Source: DATFML01 sp964571225
GTDB taxonomy: Bacteria; Pseudomonadota; Gammaproteobacteria; DATFLG01
Length of the DNA: 44,767 bases
Assembly (NCBI GenBank): GCA_964571225.1
Contig: CAZNBB010000016.1
Span: 1 to 44,767, forward strand
Reading direction: 5' to 3'
Shown here piece after piece: positions 26,602 to 34,784 of this stretch. The first letter of the stretch is position 1. Each line of letters starts with the position of its first letter. Both the position numbers and the translations under genes were made by a program. The notes beneath the pieces were generated by a model, which saw nothing but the letters and a program-made list of their open reading frames with translations, was not told the origin of the DNA and ran no database searches.

Positions 26602-26678
26602 GCTAAGTCATTGGGTTATGTGGCGCTTGCCCCACACGAGAAATCGGCCGGGCATTTTATCCCATGCTATTAAGGCGT

Positions 26679-26975
26679 TTAGGGTTTGGTCGTTTCAGCC
26701 TGGCGGGCCTTGTCCAGCGCATCGATCGCCCGTTGCTTGGCACGCATCGCCCGCTCTCGGGCGGCCGTGTAGTGCTTCAACTCCAGTTGATGCTGCGCAT
26801 CCTTCAACAGCGCGTCGGCGCTGGCCAGCGCGTGGCGGGCATGCTGTTCGGCGCCCCCCTCCCGGGCCGCCTCGATCGCCTGCCGTGCATCGCTCATTTC
26901 CTGCACCGGAGCGGCGGCACACCCGGCAATCAGTCCGCAGACAAGCAAGAGTCGCAGTACAAGAGCCGATCTCAT
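26679..26975 (-). CDS. DUF4398-like small lipoprotein
   Basis: 98 residues from ATG 26975 (MRSALVLRLLLVCGLIAGC). The lipobox is LIAGC with C19. The mature part is an almost entirely helical Ala/Arg/Gln-rich segment (DARQAIEAAREGGAEQHAR, then ALLKDAQHQLELKHYTAAR), matching the DUF4398 style of alanine-rich lipoproteins. It is on the same strand as the LysM lipoprotein and 211 nt upstream of it, separated by that gene's promoter. Function unknown; probably an envelope-structure protein. Confidence 0.75.
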   Translation of the reverse strand: MRSALVLRLLLVCGLIAGCAAAPVQEMSDARQAIEAAREGGAEQHARHALASADALLKDAQHQLELKHYTAARERAMRAKQRAIDALDKARQAETTKP

Positions 26976-27188
26976 CACGGAAATATCGTCCCGCCCCCCC
27001 AAGGTCGCCACCGCATGGCACGCGGTGCGGACTAACGCCGGAAGCTAGCATTGCGCCATGAACGCGTCAAGAATGCGGTAAGCGGGGCGCATGGACGCCA
27101 TGGCGAGGGTCTGGGACAATAGCCGCCCGACCCGCTCGGACGCCCTATCGCGCGGGCCGCCGAGTTGCTCCCATGAAGGATTACGTCG

Positions 27189-27554
27189 ATGGCTCAAGAC
27201 CCACATGCGGACGTCACGATCTACCACAACCCACGCTGCAGCAAATCCCGACAGACGCTGCAGCTGCTTCGCGAACGCGGTATCGAACCGCGGGTGGTGG
27301 AATACCTGAAGACGCCGCCCAACGCCGAAGAGCTTGCCCGACTGCTGGACATGCTGGGCATGGAACCCCGGGACCTGATGCGCAGGAAGGAAGCCGAGTA
27401 CACCGAAGCGGCCCTGGACGATCCGGGACTGACCCGCGAGACGCTGGTCCGCGCCATGGTCCAGCGCCCGAAGCTGATCGAACGGCCCATTGTGGTGGCA
27501 AACGGCAAGGCAGCACTGGGGCGCCCCCCGGAAAACGTGTTGGAGATCCTGTAA
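27189..27554 (+). CDS. arsC: Arsenate reductase (glutaredoxin-dependent ArsC)
   Basis: A 121-residue ArsC-family protein. The catalytic cysteine is C17 in YHNPRCSKSRQTL; RPIVVANGKAALGRPPENVLEIL is the usual C-terminal block with the arginine that stabilises the thiolate. A ribosome binding site (AAGGA) precedes ATG 27189. There are no other ars genes (no arsR, arsB or acr3), so it may be a housekeeping member paired with wrbA, which starts immediately after the stop. That pairing is seen in other gammaproteobacteria. Confidence 0.9.
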   Translation: MAQDPHADVTIYHNPRCSKSRQTLQLLRERGIEPRVVEYLKTPPNAEELARLLDMLGMEPRDLMRRKEAEYTEAALDDPGLTRETLVRAMVQRPKLIERPIVVANGKAALGRPPENVLEIL

Positions 27555-28172
27555 GTGGCGGAGATTCTCGTCCTTTACTACAGCCGCTACGGCGCGGTGG
27601 CGGATATGGCCCGTCGTGTCGCTCGCGGTGTCGAGGAAGTACACGGCATGCAGGCGCGGCTGCGTACCGTGCCTCCCGTATCCACGGTCTGTGAGGCTGT
27701 GGAGGACAGCATTCCCTCCGAAGGCGCGCCCTACGCGACGGTCGAAGATCTGCAAGAGTGCGCCGGCCTTGCCCTGGGCAGCCCCACCCGCTTCGGAAAC
27801 ATGGCCGCGCCACTGAAGTATTTTCTGGATTCCACCAGCAGCCTGTGGCTGAGCGGCGCACTGGCGGGCAAGCCCGCCGGCGTATTCACGTCCACCGCCA
27901 GTATGCACGGCGGGCAGGAAACCACTTTGCTCTCCATGATGCTGCCGCTGTTCCATCACGGCATGCTGCTGATGGGCCTGCCCTACACCGAGCCGGACTT
28001 GCTGACCACGGAAACCGGCGGCACACCCTACGGCGCCAGCCACCTGGCCGGCGCCGACAGCAAACGTCCGCTCAGCGACGCGGAGATCCGCCTGTGCCGG
28101 GCGCTGGGCAGGCGTCTGGCCCATGCGGCCGGCGCCCTGAACCCGGGCCGGCCGGACACCTCCACGCAATGA
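27555..28172 (+). CDS. wrbA: NAD(P)H:quinone oxidoreductase WrbA
   Basis: 205 residues, starting at GTG 27555 directly after the arsC stop. It is a flavodoxin-fold quinone reductase: LVLYYSRYGAVADMARRVARG is the FMN phosphate-binding loop (here YYSRYGAVADMA), with SPTRFGNMAAPLKYFLD and FTSTASMHGGQETTL as further WrbA signatures. It reduces quinones by two electrons and avoids semiquinone radicals. Its stop overlaps the DUF2069 start by 4 nt. Confidence 0.94.
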   Translation: MAEILVLYYSRYGAVADMARRVARGVEEVHGMQARLRTVPPVSTVCEAVEDSIPSEGAPYATVEDLQECAGLALGSPTRFGNMAAPLKYFLDSTSSLWLSGALAGKPAGVFTSTASMHGGQETTLLSMMLPLFHHGMLLMGLPYTEPDLLTTETGGTPYGASHLAGADSKRPLSDAEIRLCRALGRRLAHAAGALNPGRPDTSTQ

Positions 28173-28528
28173 GATCGCCCAAAGGCTGGTATCTGCTGAC
28201 CCTGGCGGGCTACCTGGGTACCTTCTTTTTGCTGGTGATCTGGTTCGGGTGGCTGGTGCCGCCCAAACAGACCCCGACCTCCATTGCCCTGCTCTACGCC
28301 GGCGTCCCCTTGCTGTTCCCCTTGCGCGGCCTGCTGCACGGCCGCGTGTACACCAGCCAGTGGAGCCTGTTCCTGGCGCTGCTGTATTTCGCCTACGGCG
28401 TGGTGACCGCTTGGAGCAGCCCGGCCGATCGCCCCTACGCGCTGCTGGAAGTCGCGCTGGTCATCGTCTGGTTCGTGGGCGCCATCGGCTATGTGCGTTC
28501 CATGCGAGCCTTGCGTACCGCGGACTGA
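28169..28528 (+). CDS. DUF2069 membrane protein
   Basis: 119 residues from ATG 28169, overlapping wrbA by 4 nt. It has about four transmembrane helices (LLTLAGYLGTFFLLVIWFGW, IALLYAGVPLLFPL, FLALLYFAYGVVTAW, VALVIVWFVGAIGYV). It matches the small DUF2069 family that accompanies wrbA in gammaproteobacteria. Function unknown. It converges with hda across 6 nt. Confidence 0.85.
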   Translation: MRSPKGWYLLTLAGYLGTFFLLVIWFGWLVPPKQTPTSIALLYAGVPLLFPLRGLLHGRVYTSQWSLFLALLYFAYGVVTAWSSPADRPYALLEVALVIVWFVGAIGYVRSMRALRTAD

Positions 28529-28534
28529 CCGGCA

Positions 28535-29073
28535 TCAGTTCCCGCCCTCCTGCCCCTCCAGCACCGCTTTGACGAAGGGCACCGTCAGGCGGCGCTGGGC
28601 CGCCAATGCCTCCTCGTCGAGGCGGTCCAACAAGCGGAACAAGGCCTTCAGGTCGCGAGGATAGCGGCGCAACAGATAACCCGCCGTGTCGGCGGGCAGT
28701 TCCAGTCCGCAGCGCCGGGCCCGCAGTTGCANNNNNNNNNNNNNNNNNNNNNNNNNNNNNNNNNNNNNNNNNNNNNNNNNNNNNNNNNNNNNNNNNNNNN
28801 NNNNNNNNNNNNNNNNNNNNNNNNNNNNNNNATCAGCTCCGCCAGGGGCAGATAGGCCACCGCCGAGCCACTGCGCTCGGCGTCCCGGCACACCGCCTGC
28901 AGCAGATGGGACTTGCCGGTTCCCTGCGGCCCCCAGACATACAGGCAGGGCTCCCCGTCGCCGGCGGCGCACTGGCGCAGCACCCGCACCAGCTCGGCAT
29001 TGGGACCGGCGTGGAAGTTCTCGAACCGGGCGTTGTCCTGCAGGCGCAGACCCAGGGGAAGTTGCGGATGCAT
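28535..29073 (-). CDS. hda: DnaA regulatory inactivator Hda (interrupted by a scaffold gap)
   Basis: An AAA+ protein that, with the DNA clamp, stimulates ATP hydrolysis by DnaA to prevent over-initiation. The N-terminal part (29073-28832) has the clamp-binding element QLPLGL, a Walker A-like GPQGTGKSHLLQA and YLPLAEL. The C-terminal part (28731-28535) has YLLRRYPRDLKALFRLLDRL and AQRRLTVPFVKAVLEG, as in E. coli Hda. Walker B and the sensor 1 region are lost in 100 N. The two halves are in different frames across the N stretch, which is expected if the gap length is nominal. The gene overlaps nothing and lies 6 nt after perM. Confidence 0.85.
28732..28831. other. Scaffold gap (100 N placeholder) inside hda
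   Basis: Exactly 100 undetermined bases. The flanks encode about 145 residues of Hda, while a full-length protein is about 230-240. The true gap is therefore probably about 260-290 nt. Its length should be 2 modulo 3 to restore the frame, whereas 100 is 1 modulo 3. Confidence 0.9.
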
Positions 29074-29079
29074 CGGCGG

Positions 29080-30141
29080 TCAGGGGCTGCTGTCGTAGAG
29101 CCGGCTGCTCAGATAGCGCTGATGGGCATGGCGCAGCAGGACCATGATCACCGAGGCCGTCGGCAACGCCAGCAGCACCCCGAAGAAACCGAACAGCTGC
29201 CCGCCGGCGAGCACGGCAAAAATCACCGCCACCGGATGCAGGCCGATGCGGTCGCCCACCAGGGTCGGCGTCAAAACCGTCCCCTCGAGCAACTGCCCGA
29301 CACCGAACACGGCGAGCACGTACAGCACCGGCAGTGCCGAATGAAACTGCACGACGGCGGCGATCCCGGCCGCCACGATGCCCACCACGAAACCCAGGTA
29401 CGGAACGAAACTCACCAGCCCGGCCACCATGCCCAGCAACAGCGCCAGGTCCAGACCCACCAGCCACAGCCCCACGCTGTAGATCACGCCCAGGGACAGC
29501 ATCACCAGCAGCTGGCCGCGCAGGAACGCTCCCAGCACTTCGTCCGACTCCCGCGCCAGGCTCACCACCTGAGGCTCCAGGCGCCTTGGCAGCAGCGCGC
29601 GTACCTGCGCCACCAGCACGTCCCAGTCCCGTAGCAGGTAGAAACCCACCACCGGCACCAGCAGCACATTCACCGCCCAACCCACCAGGGCCAGCCCGGA
29701 ACGGGACACCGTACCCACCAGACCGGCCAGCAGGCCGCCCGCCTCCTTCCAGTGGCTGCCCAGGGACGCCTTCAGAGCGCCCACGTCGAGCACCTGGGTG
29801 GGTTCCATGCCCAGCAGACGGGTCAGGTGGGGCACCACCGTGGTCTGCAGCCAGTCCAGGTAGGCGGGCAGGCGCTGCACGAAGGCGCTCACCTGGCGCT
29901 CCAGCAACGGCACCAGCACCACCAGCAGCACCAGCAGACCGGCCACCATGACGATGAACACCACCGCCACCGCCAGGGTGCGGGACAGGCCCAGGGCCTC
30001 CAGCCGGTCCGCCAGCGGATCGCCCAGGTAAGCGAACAGGGCGGCCACCAGAAACGGCGTGAGCACCGGCGCCAGCAGATACAGCAACCAGCCGCCACCC
30101 GCGAGCAGCACCAACGCCAGCCAGGTGCGGGACTCGGTCAC
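29080..30141 (-). CDS. AI-2E/PerM-family membrane transporter
   Basis: A 353-residue polytopic membrane protein of about eight helices. It begins WLALVLLAGGGWLLYLLAP and has LFAYLGDPLADRLEALGLSR, the family hallmark near residue 45. The conserved C-terminal half has VGFYLLRDWD, SFVPYLGFVVGIVAAG and LEGTVLTPTLVGDRIGLHP. The family includes PerM, TqsA and sodium/proton-type exporters; the substrate here is not predictable. It overlaps the phosphatidyltransferase gene by 4 nt and precedes hda by 6 nt, the order found in Pseudomonas. Confidence 0.9.
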   Translation of the reverse strand: MTESRTWLALVLLAGGGWLLYLLAPVLTPFLVAALFAYLGDPLADRLEALGLSRTLAVAVVFIVMVAGLLVLLVVLVPLLERQVSAFVQRLPAYLDWLQTTVVPHLTRLLGMEPTQVLDVGALKASLGSHWKEAGGLLAGLVGTVSRSGLALVGWAVNVLLVPVVGFYLLRDWDVLVAQVRALLPRRLEPQVVSLARESDEVLGAFLRGQLLVMLSLGVIYSVGLWLVGLDLALLLGMVAGLVSFVPYLGFVVGIVAAGIAAVVQFHSALPVLYVLAVFGVGQLLEGTVLTPTLVGDRIGLHPVAVIFAVLAGGQLFGFFGVLLALPTASVIMVLLRHAHQRYLSSRLYDSSP

Positions 30142-30698
30142 CCGCGCGCCGCCAGCCGCCGATGGCGGGCCCGGCGGCCCCAGGTCCAGACGTAGTCCGC
30201 GCCGCTGGCCACGGTGGTCACCAGCACCAGCGCGACCAGGGCGCGTATCCAGAACGGGTCCAGCCTCACCAGACCGGCGCTGAACATCACCGCCAGCACC
30301 AGCAGCAGCTGTGCGGCCGTGTTCACCTTACTGAGCAGCCGTGGCTGGGGGTCCAGTACCTCCACCCACAGATGATAGGCCGCCGCGCCGCAGACGATCA
30401 CCAGGTCGCGCACGATAACCAGCACGACCAGCCACAGAGGAATCAGGCCGAGCACGGCCAACGACAGATAGCAGGAAATCAGCAACGCCTTGTCGGCGAG
30501 CGGATCCAGCAACCCGCCCAGGCGACTGGTCCAGTGAAAGCGCTTGGCGAGGTAGCCGTCCAGGGCATCCGAAAAGCCTGCCAGCATGAAAACGCCGAGT
30601 GCCAGCCCATAACGATGGTTGAGCAGCAGCACCACCACCGGTGGAACCAGCAGAAAGCGCACCAGCGTAATCAGGTTGGGCAGATCACGGGCTCTCAC
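30138..30698 (-). CDS. CDP-alcohol phosphatidyltransferase (PgsA-like)
   Basis: A 186-residue integral membrane enzyme. The CDP-alcohol motif is complete: D44-x2-D47-G-x2-AKR ... G61-x3-D65-x3-D69 in SDALDGYLAKRFHW and RLGGLLDPLADK. That makes it a phosphatidylglycerophosphate synthase or close relative, acting in the inner membrane on CDP-diacylglycerol. About six helices are visible. Because PgsA is usually next to uvrC, this copy by hda/perM may be a second paralogue, so the symbol is withheld. Confidence 0.88.
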   Translation of the reverse strand: MRARDLPNLITLVRFLLVPPVVVLLLNHRYGLALGVFMLAGFSDALDGYLAKRFHWTSRLGGLLDPLADKALLISCYLSLAVLGLIPLWLVVLVIVRDLVIVCGAAAYHLWVEVLDPQPRLLSKVNTAAQLLLVLAVMFSAGLVRLDPFWIRALVALVLVTTVASGADYVWTWGRRARHRRLAARG

Positions 30699-31759
30699 GG
30701 GCTCAGCCGGTAAGTACTGTCGGAACCTGACACGGGCTGCAGCACCGAACCGAGGGCGATGGCCTGGTCCAGCGTGCCGGTGGCGCCGTCGAGTTCAAGG
30801 CCAAAGGTGACCTGGGAGCCGTCCACCCGGGTGATGTCCAACTGCTGGACCGGAGTGAGTGACGCCAGATACTTGCTGACCCGCGCGTAGTCTGCCAGCG
30901 ACTGCACGCCGTCCACGGTCAGCGAGAGCTGCGTCTGCCCCCCGGATCCCGGGCTTACCGCCAGCCGGGCGGCCAGACGGTCCGCCGCCCCGTCGATGCC
31001 GGCGGCCAGCACCGTATCCACCGAAGGGTCGCTGGCCACCCAGTTGATCTCGTCGCCGTCGAGCTCCATGGTCCAGCGCGCGGTCCAGTTGCCGCCGGAC
31101 TGGTGCGCCAGCCGCCCGATGAGCACGTCCGGCGCGTGGTAACGCTTGGAGGCATCGGTCACCACGCCCACGAATCCGCCCCAGACATCCGGGAACTGCA
31201 CCCGCGACTGATCCTCCAGATCCAGCAGCGGAAACAGCACCGGCACCCCCCGGCGGTGTGCCTCGCGCTGCACGGCACGACGCATGTCGCTGTCGGCGTC
31301 GCTGGCCACCAGGTAACGCTGATTGCCGTCCTGCACGGCGAGCCAGATCAGTGTCAGCGGCCGTTCCCGGCCCCACAGGGGCAGACCGGCCTGACGCACC
31401 GCCTTTTCCACGCCGCGGGCATCGAATCGAACCCACAGCCACAATGCGGAGGTGGAGGACGGTTTCACATCGGGCGGTGGCTTGCGGCGGTAACGGTACT
31501 GCTGCACGAAGCGGTCCGGGTTGCTGAGCAGGTTCGCCGCCGCAGGCTGCTGGGCAACGTCCTGCTCTCCGGTCAGCCGCACCAGCACATCAGCCAGCGC
31601 CTTGTGAACGGCGGCACCGCGCTCGCCGGCGCCCTGGTCGGCCACCGGCACCTCGGCCTGGAACAGGTGTTCCACCGGCGCGGCCGGCACATTGCCGGTC
31701 CACATGAGCACCGGCAACAACAGGCAACCCAGCCAGACCCGTATCCGGCCCTGAATCAT
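30695..31759 (-). CDS. DUF2066 periplasmic protein
   Basis: 354 residues from ATG 31759, supported by GGAGGT upstream; the longer frame from 31825 was dropped. An N-terminal export signal (VWLGCLLLPVLMWTG, cleavage near residue 28) precedes a DUF2066 body: EHLFQAEVPVADQG, HKALADVLVRLTGE, FVQQYRYRRKPPP, LWLWVRFDARGVEKAVRQAG and LPLWGRERPLTLIWLAVQDG. These proteins usually sit upstream of the CDP-alcohol/PerM/Hda genes and divergent from purM, as here. Role unknown. The last 4 nt overlap the next gene. Confidence 0.87.
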   Translation of the reverse strand: MIQGRIRVWLGCLLLPVLMWTGNVPAAPVEHLFQAEVPVADQGAGERGAAVHKALADVLVRLTGEQDVAQQPAAANLLSNPDRFVQQYRYRRKPPPDVKPSSTSALWLWVRFDARGVEKAVRQAGLPLWGRERPLTLIWLAVQDGNQRYLVASDADSDMRRAVQREAHRRGVPVLFPLLDLEDQSRVQFPDVWGGFVGVVTDASKRYHAPDVLIGRLAHQSGGNWTARWTMELDGDEINWVASDPSVDTVLAAGIDGAADRLAARLAVSPGSGGQTQLSLTVDGVQSLADYARVSKYLASLTPVQQLDITRVDGSQVTFGLELDGATGTLDQAIALGSVLQPVSGSDSTYRLSP

Positions 31760-31977
31760 CGTATCCACCTCCACCGCTTTGCGCCGGCCAACCGGATGCG
31801 CTGCCGCGCCGAGGCCAGCCAGCATATATCAGCCTGCAATGGTTTCTCCATGCCGCGCCGCCGGATACAATCTCGGCTGTCCGCCCGGCGCCGTAATCGG
31901 GCTAAAATACCATACCTTGTCCGCAACGCGGCCGACAGCCCACGCCCATCGGCGAACTATCACTACGGGAGCCCCCA

Positions 31978-33045
31978 GTGAATTCACAGCAACCTCCCAG
32001 CTCAAGCGACGACCACGCTCCCCTCACCTACCGCGACGCCGGCGTGGATATCGACGCCGGCAACGAACTGGTGACGCGCATCAAGTCCGCCGTCGCGCGG
32101 ACCCAGCGACCGGGGGCTCTGAGCGGGCTGGGCGGTTTCGGAGCCCTGTTCGAGCTGCCGCTGGATCGCTATCGAGCACCGGTGCTCGTATCCGGCACCG
32201 ACGGCGTGGGAACCAAACTGCGTCTGGCCATCGAGCTTGGCAAACACGACACGGTAGGCATCGATCTGGTCGCCATGTGCGCCAACGATATCCTCGTGCA
32301 AGGCGCCGAGCCGCTGTTCTTCCTGGATTACTACGCCACGGGCAAGCTGGAGGTGGACGTGGCGGCGCAAGTCATCGGCGGCATTGCACGGGGTTGCGAG
32401 CTTGCCGGCTGCGCGCTGGTGGGCGGTGAAACCGCCGAGATGCCCAGCATGTACGGAAGCGGCGACTACGATCTGGCCGGTTTCTGCGTCGGAGTCGTTG
32501 AAAAGGACCACATCATCGACGGCAGCGCGGTGCGCCCCGGCGATCTGCTGATCGGCGTGGCCTCCTCGGGCCCTCACTCCAATGGCTACGCCCTGATCCG
32601 CAAGATCGCCGAACGCAGCGGAGCCAGCATGGACGAGGCGTTCGACGGTCGTCCCCTGGGCGAAGTACTGCTCACACCGACTCATATCTACGTGAAATCG
32701 GTTCTCAGCCTGCTGGCCCTGCTGCCGGTCCATGCCCTGGCGCATATCACCGGCGGCGGACTGCTGGAGAACATTCCCCGCGTCCTGCCCGCCGATACCC
32801 GCGCGGTGATCAAGGCCGGCAGCTGGCAGCGCCCCGCCATATTCGACTGGCTGCAGGAACAGGGGCGGGTGGACGACAGCGAAATGTACCGCACCTTCAA
32901 CTGCGGCGTGGGCATGGTGCTATGCGTGGCACCGGAAGACGTCGACCACGCCTTGGAGCACCTGCGCAGTCACGGCGAGACCGCTTCGGTCATCGGCAGC
33001 GTGGAGGCCAGCGAAGGCGCCGCCGACGTCGAGATCCGTCCCTGA
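31978..33045 (+). CDS. purM: Phosphoribosylformylglycinamidine cyclo-ligase (AIR synthetase)
   Basis: 355 residues, starting at GTG 31978 with GGGAG 7 nt upstream. It makes aminoimidazole ribotide from FGAM and ATP in purine synthesis. Visible are YRDAGVDIDAGNELV, GGFGALFEL, SGTDGVGTKLRLA, DLVAMCANDILVQGAEPLFFLDYYA (here seen as CANDILVQGAEPLFF), GGETAEMP, ASSGPHSNGY and HITGGGLLENIPRVLP. Divergent from the DUF2066 gene. A TAAAAT at 31903-31908 could serve as a -10, but it lacks a convincing -35. It is followed by purN in the same operon. Confidence 0.97.
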   Translation: MNSQQPPSSSDDHAPLTYRDAGVDIDAGNELVTRIKSAVARTQRPGALSGLGGFGALFELPLDRYRAPVLVSGTDGVGTKLRLAIELGKHDTVGIDLVAMCANDILVQGAEPLFFLDYYATGKLEVDVAAQVIGGIARGCELAGCALVGGETAEMPSMYGSGDYDLAGFCVGVVEKDHIIDGSAVRPGDLLIGVASSGPHSNGYALIRKIAERSGASMDEAFDGRPLGEVLLTPTHIYVKSVLSLLALLPVHALAHITGGGLLENIPRVLPADTRAVIKAGSWQRPAIFDWLQEQGRVDDSEMYRTFNCGVGMVLCVAPEDVDHALEHLRSHGETASVIGSVEASEGAADVEIRP

Positions 33046-33068
33046 GCGGCGCGCGCCCGGAGCGTCCC

Positions 33069-33746
33069 GTGCAGGAACCTTCCAGCAGCGCGCTGCCCAT
33101 CGTGGTGCTCATTTCGGGACGGGGCAGCAACCTGCAGGCGCTCATCGACGGGATTGACGCCGGCACCCTGCCCGTCAGCATCAGGGCGGTCATCAGCAAC
33201 CGGCCGACGGCGCCAGGGCTGGAACGGGCACGCGCGGCCGGCATCGAGACACAGGTCCTGGACCATCGGGCTTACCGCGGCCGCGACCAGTTCGACAACG
33301 CACTGAGCGCACTCATCGACCGGTACCGGCCCGCACTGGTGGTGCTGGCCGGTTTCATGCGTATCCTGACGCCGGCTTTCGTGGCCCACTATCGGGGCCG
33401 GATGCTCAACATCCATCCTTCCCTGCTGCCATCGTATCCCGGCCTGCATACGCACGAGCGGGCACTGGCGGACCGGGCCGTTGAACACGGCGCCAGCGTG
33501 CACTTCGTGACCGACGACCTGGACGGCGGACCGGTCATCGCCCAGGCGGCGGTGCCGGTAAGGGCCGACGACGACCCCGACCGACTGGCGGCCCGGGTCC
33601 TGGAACAGGAGCATCGCCTGTATCCGGCGGCGGTGCGATGGTTCGCCGAAGGCCGGCTGCAACTGGAAGGCGACCGCGTGCGTCTGGACGGTAGGCTGCT
33701 GGACGCCCCAGTTCGGATGCCGGACACCGAGCCCACCGCCACATGA
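33069..33746 (+). CDS. purN: Phosphoribosylglycinamide formyltransferase
   Basis: 225 residues, started at GTG 33069 (VQEPSSSALPIVVL) with GGAG 6 nt upstream. The longer frame runs back into purM and reads as low-complexity Arg, so it was rejected. It transfers a formyl group from 10-formyltetrahydrofolate to GAR. Visible: LISGRGSNLQALID (phosphate loop), the NIHPSLLP motif with N114 and H116, and VTDDLDGGPVI with D152, matching N106/H108/D144 of E. coli. The stop overlaps the DUF3108 gene by 4 nt. Confidence 0.95.
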   Translation: MQEPSSSALPIVVLISGRGSNLQALIDGIDAGTLPVSIRAVISNRPTAPGLERARAAGIETQVLDHRAYRGRDQFDNALSALIDRYRPALVVLAGFMRILTPAFVAHYRGRMLNIHPSLLPSYPGLHTHERALADRAVEHGASVHFVTDDLDGGPVIAQAAVPVRADDDPDRLAARVLEQEHRLYPAAVRWFAEGRLQLEGDRVRLDGRLLDAPVRMPDTEPTAT

Positions 33747-34516
33747 GTGCCGGCCGGCGGCCCAGCGTGCTGCTCGCCGGGATCGCGGCCCTGTTCCTGA
33801 TGCTGGGCGCCACCCATGCGCTGGCCGCCGCAGGAAAACCGCCCGCATTCTCGGCCGACTACCAGCTCAGCCGCAACGGCTTCCGTGTCGCCCGCGCGAC
33901 CATCAGCCTCAGCTATCCGTCGCCGGGCCACTACCTCTATCAGTCCTACACCCGACCGACCCGGTTGATTTCCTGGTTCCGGGACGACCAGTTGCACGAG
34001 AGCAGCCGCGGACTGTTGTCGTCCGGCACTCTGCGTCCCCTGGAATACCACTACGCCCTCACGGGCAGCGACCACGAACGTCACGCGGATCTGCGCTTCG
34101 ACTGGCAGAAGGCCCTGGTGCAGAATGCCGTCGCCGGTCACACCTGGGAAATGCACATCCCCCCCGACACGCTGGACAAGCTGGTGGTGCAACTGGCGTT
34201 GATGATGGACCTGGACAGCGGCGCCACAAGCCTCAAATTCCCCATTGCCGACGGCGGCAAACTGAAGGTCTACAGTTTCAAGGTGGTCGGACGGGAACGC
34301 CTGACCACACCGGCAGGCCAATACGACACCGTCAAAATAGAACGCCGCCGCAGCGACAACAAACGGGTCACCGACCTGTGGTGCGCACCGTCATTGCATT
34401 ACCTGCCGGTCAAGATTGAGCAGCGCGAGCAGGCCGACGGCACCCGCTACTGCAGTATCCTGCAGTCCGTCAGCCCGAGCCTGCGGGTGCAGCCCAAGAC
34501 CCCCCATGCCAACTAA
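33743..34516 (+). CDS. DUF3108 exported protein
   Basis: A 257-residue secreted protein. A signal peptide (about 1-29, LFLMLGATHALAAAG) precedes a beta-rich DUF3108 domain: FSADYQLSRNGFRVARATIS, YLYQSYTRPTRLISWF, YHYALTGSDHERHADLRFDW, TPAGQYDTVKIERRRSDN and DLWCAPSLHYLPVKIEQRE. It is the usual companion of purM-purN and its job is unknown. The TAA stop is completed by the first bases of an inserted repeat element, so the C-terminus (ending TPHAN) may have been altered by that insertion. Confidence 0.87.
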   Translation: MSAGRRPSVLLAGIAALFLMLGATHALAAAGKPPAFSADYQLSRNGFRVARATISLSYPSPGHYLYQSYTRPTRLISWFRDDQLHESSRGLLSSGTLRPLEYHYALTGSDHERHADLRFDWQKALVQNAVAGHTWEMHIPPDTLDKLVVQLALMMDLDSGATSLKFPIADGGKLKVYSFKVVGRERLTTPAGQYDTVKIERRRSDNKRVTDLWCAPSLHYLPVKIEQREQADGTRYCSILQSVSPSLRVQPKTPHAN

Positions 34517-34740
34517 AAGCGCCACGGAAAACACGGAAAAATGCAAATGGGGGAATCTTGATTTCTAAAAGTGTCGGCGTAGGAAGAACGCCGAGTCCTG
34601 CAGCTCACTGAAAACCCCAAGTTATACAAAATGAAAGGCTTCGGTTGGATGAGCCCAACCTACGATACCGGCGGCCAGCGCCGCTGAACGTGAAGACGCA
34701 TAACCCTTTCCGTGTTTTCCGTGTTTTCCGTGGCGCTTTT
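34515..34740. repeat. MITE-like element with 26-bp perfect terminal inverted repeats
   Basis: The 226-bp interval between the DUF3108 and dcd genes is bounded by perfect 26-bp inverted repeats at 34515-34540 and 34715-34740. Each begins AAAAGCGCCACGGAAAACAC and carries tandem ACACGGAAAA units; the right arm has one more unit. Inside are two smaller hairpins: TCGGCGT/ACGCCGA (34574-34594) and GGTTGG/CCAACC (34643-34660). There is no ORF and no transposase. Target-site duplication is not evident. The left end lies inside the DUF3108 stop codon. Confidence 0.75.
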
Positions 34741-34784
34741 GCCTTTCGATCGACCGGCGCTCGGGGCCGTGGACCAGTAGGCAA

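Noticed and set aside
28535..29680. Fusion or frameshifted hda reaching into perM
   Set aside because: Frame change is explained by the arbitrary 100-N gap; the upstream portion is antisense-style reading of perM in another frame.
32922..33746. 274-residue purN starting inside purM
   Set aside because: The first 49 residues are arginine-rich low complexity from the purM reading frame; GTG 33069 has a ribosome binding site and the family N-terminus.
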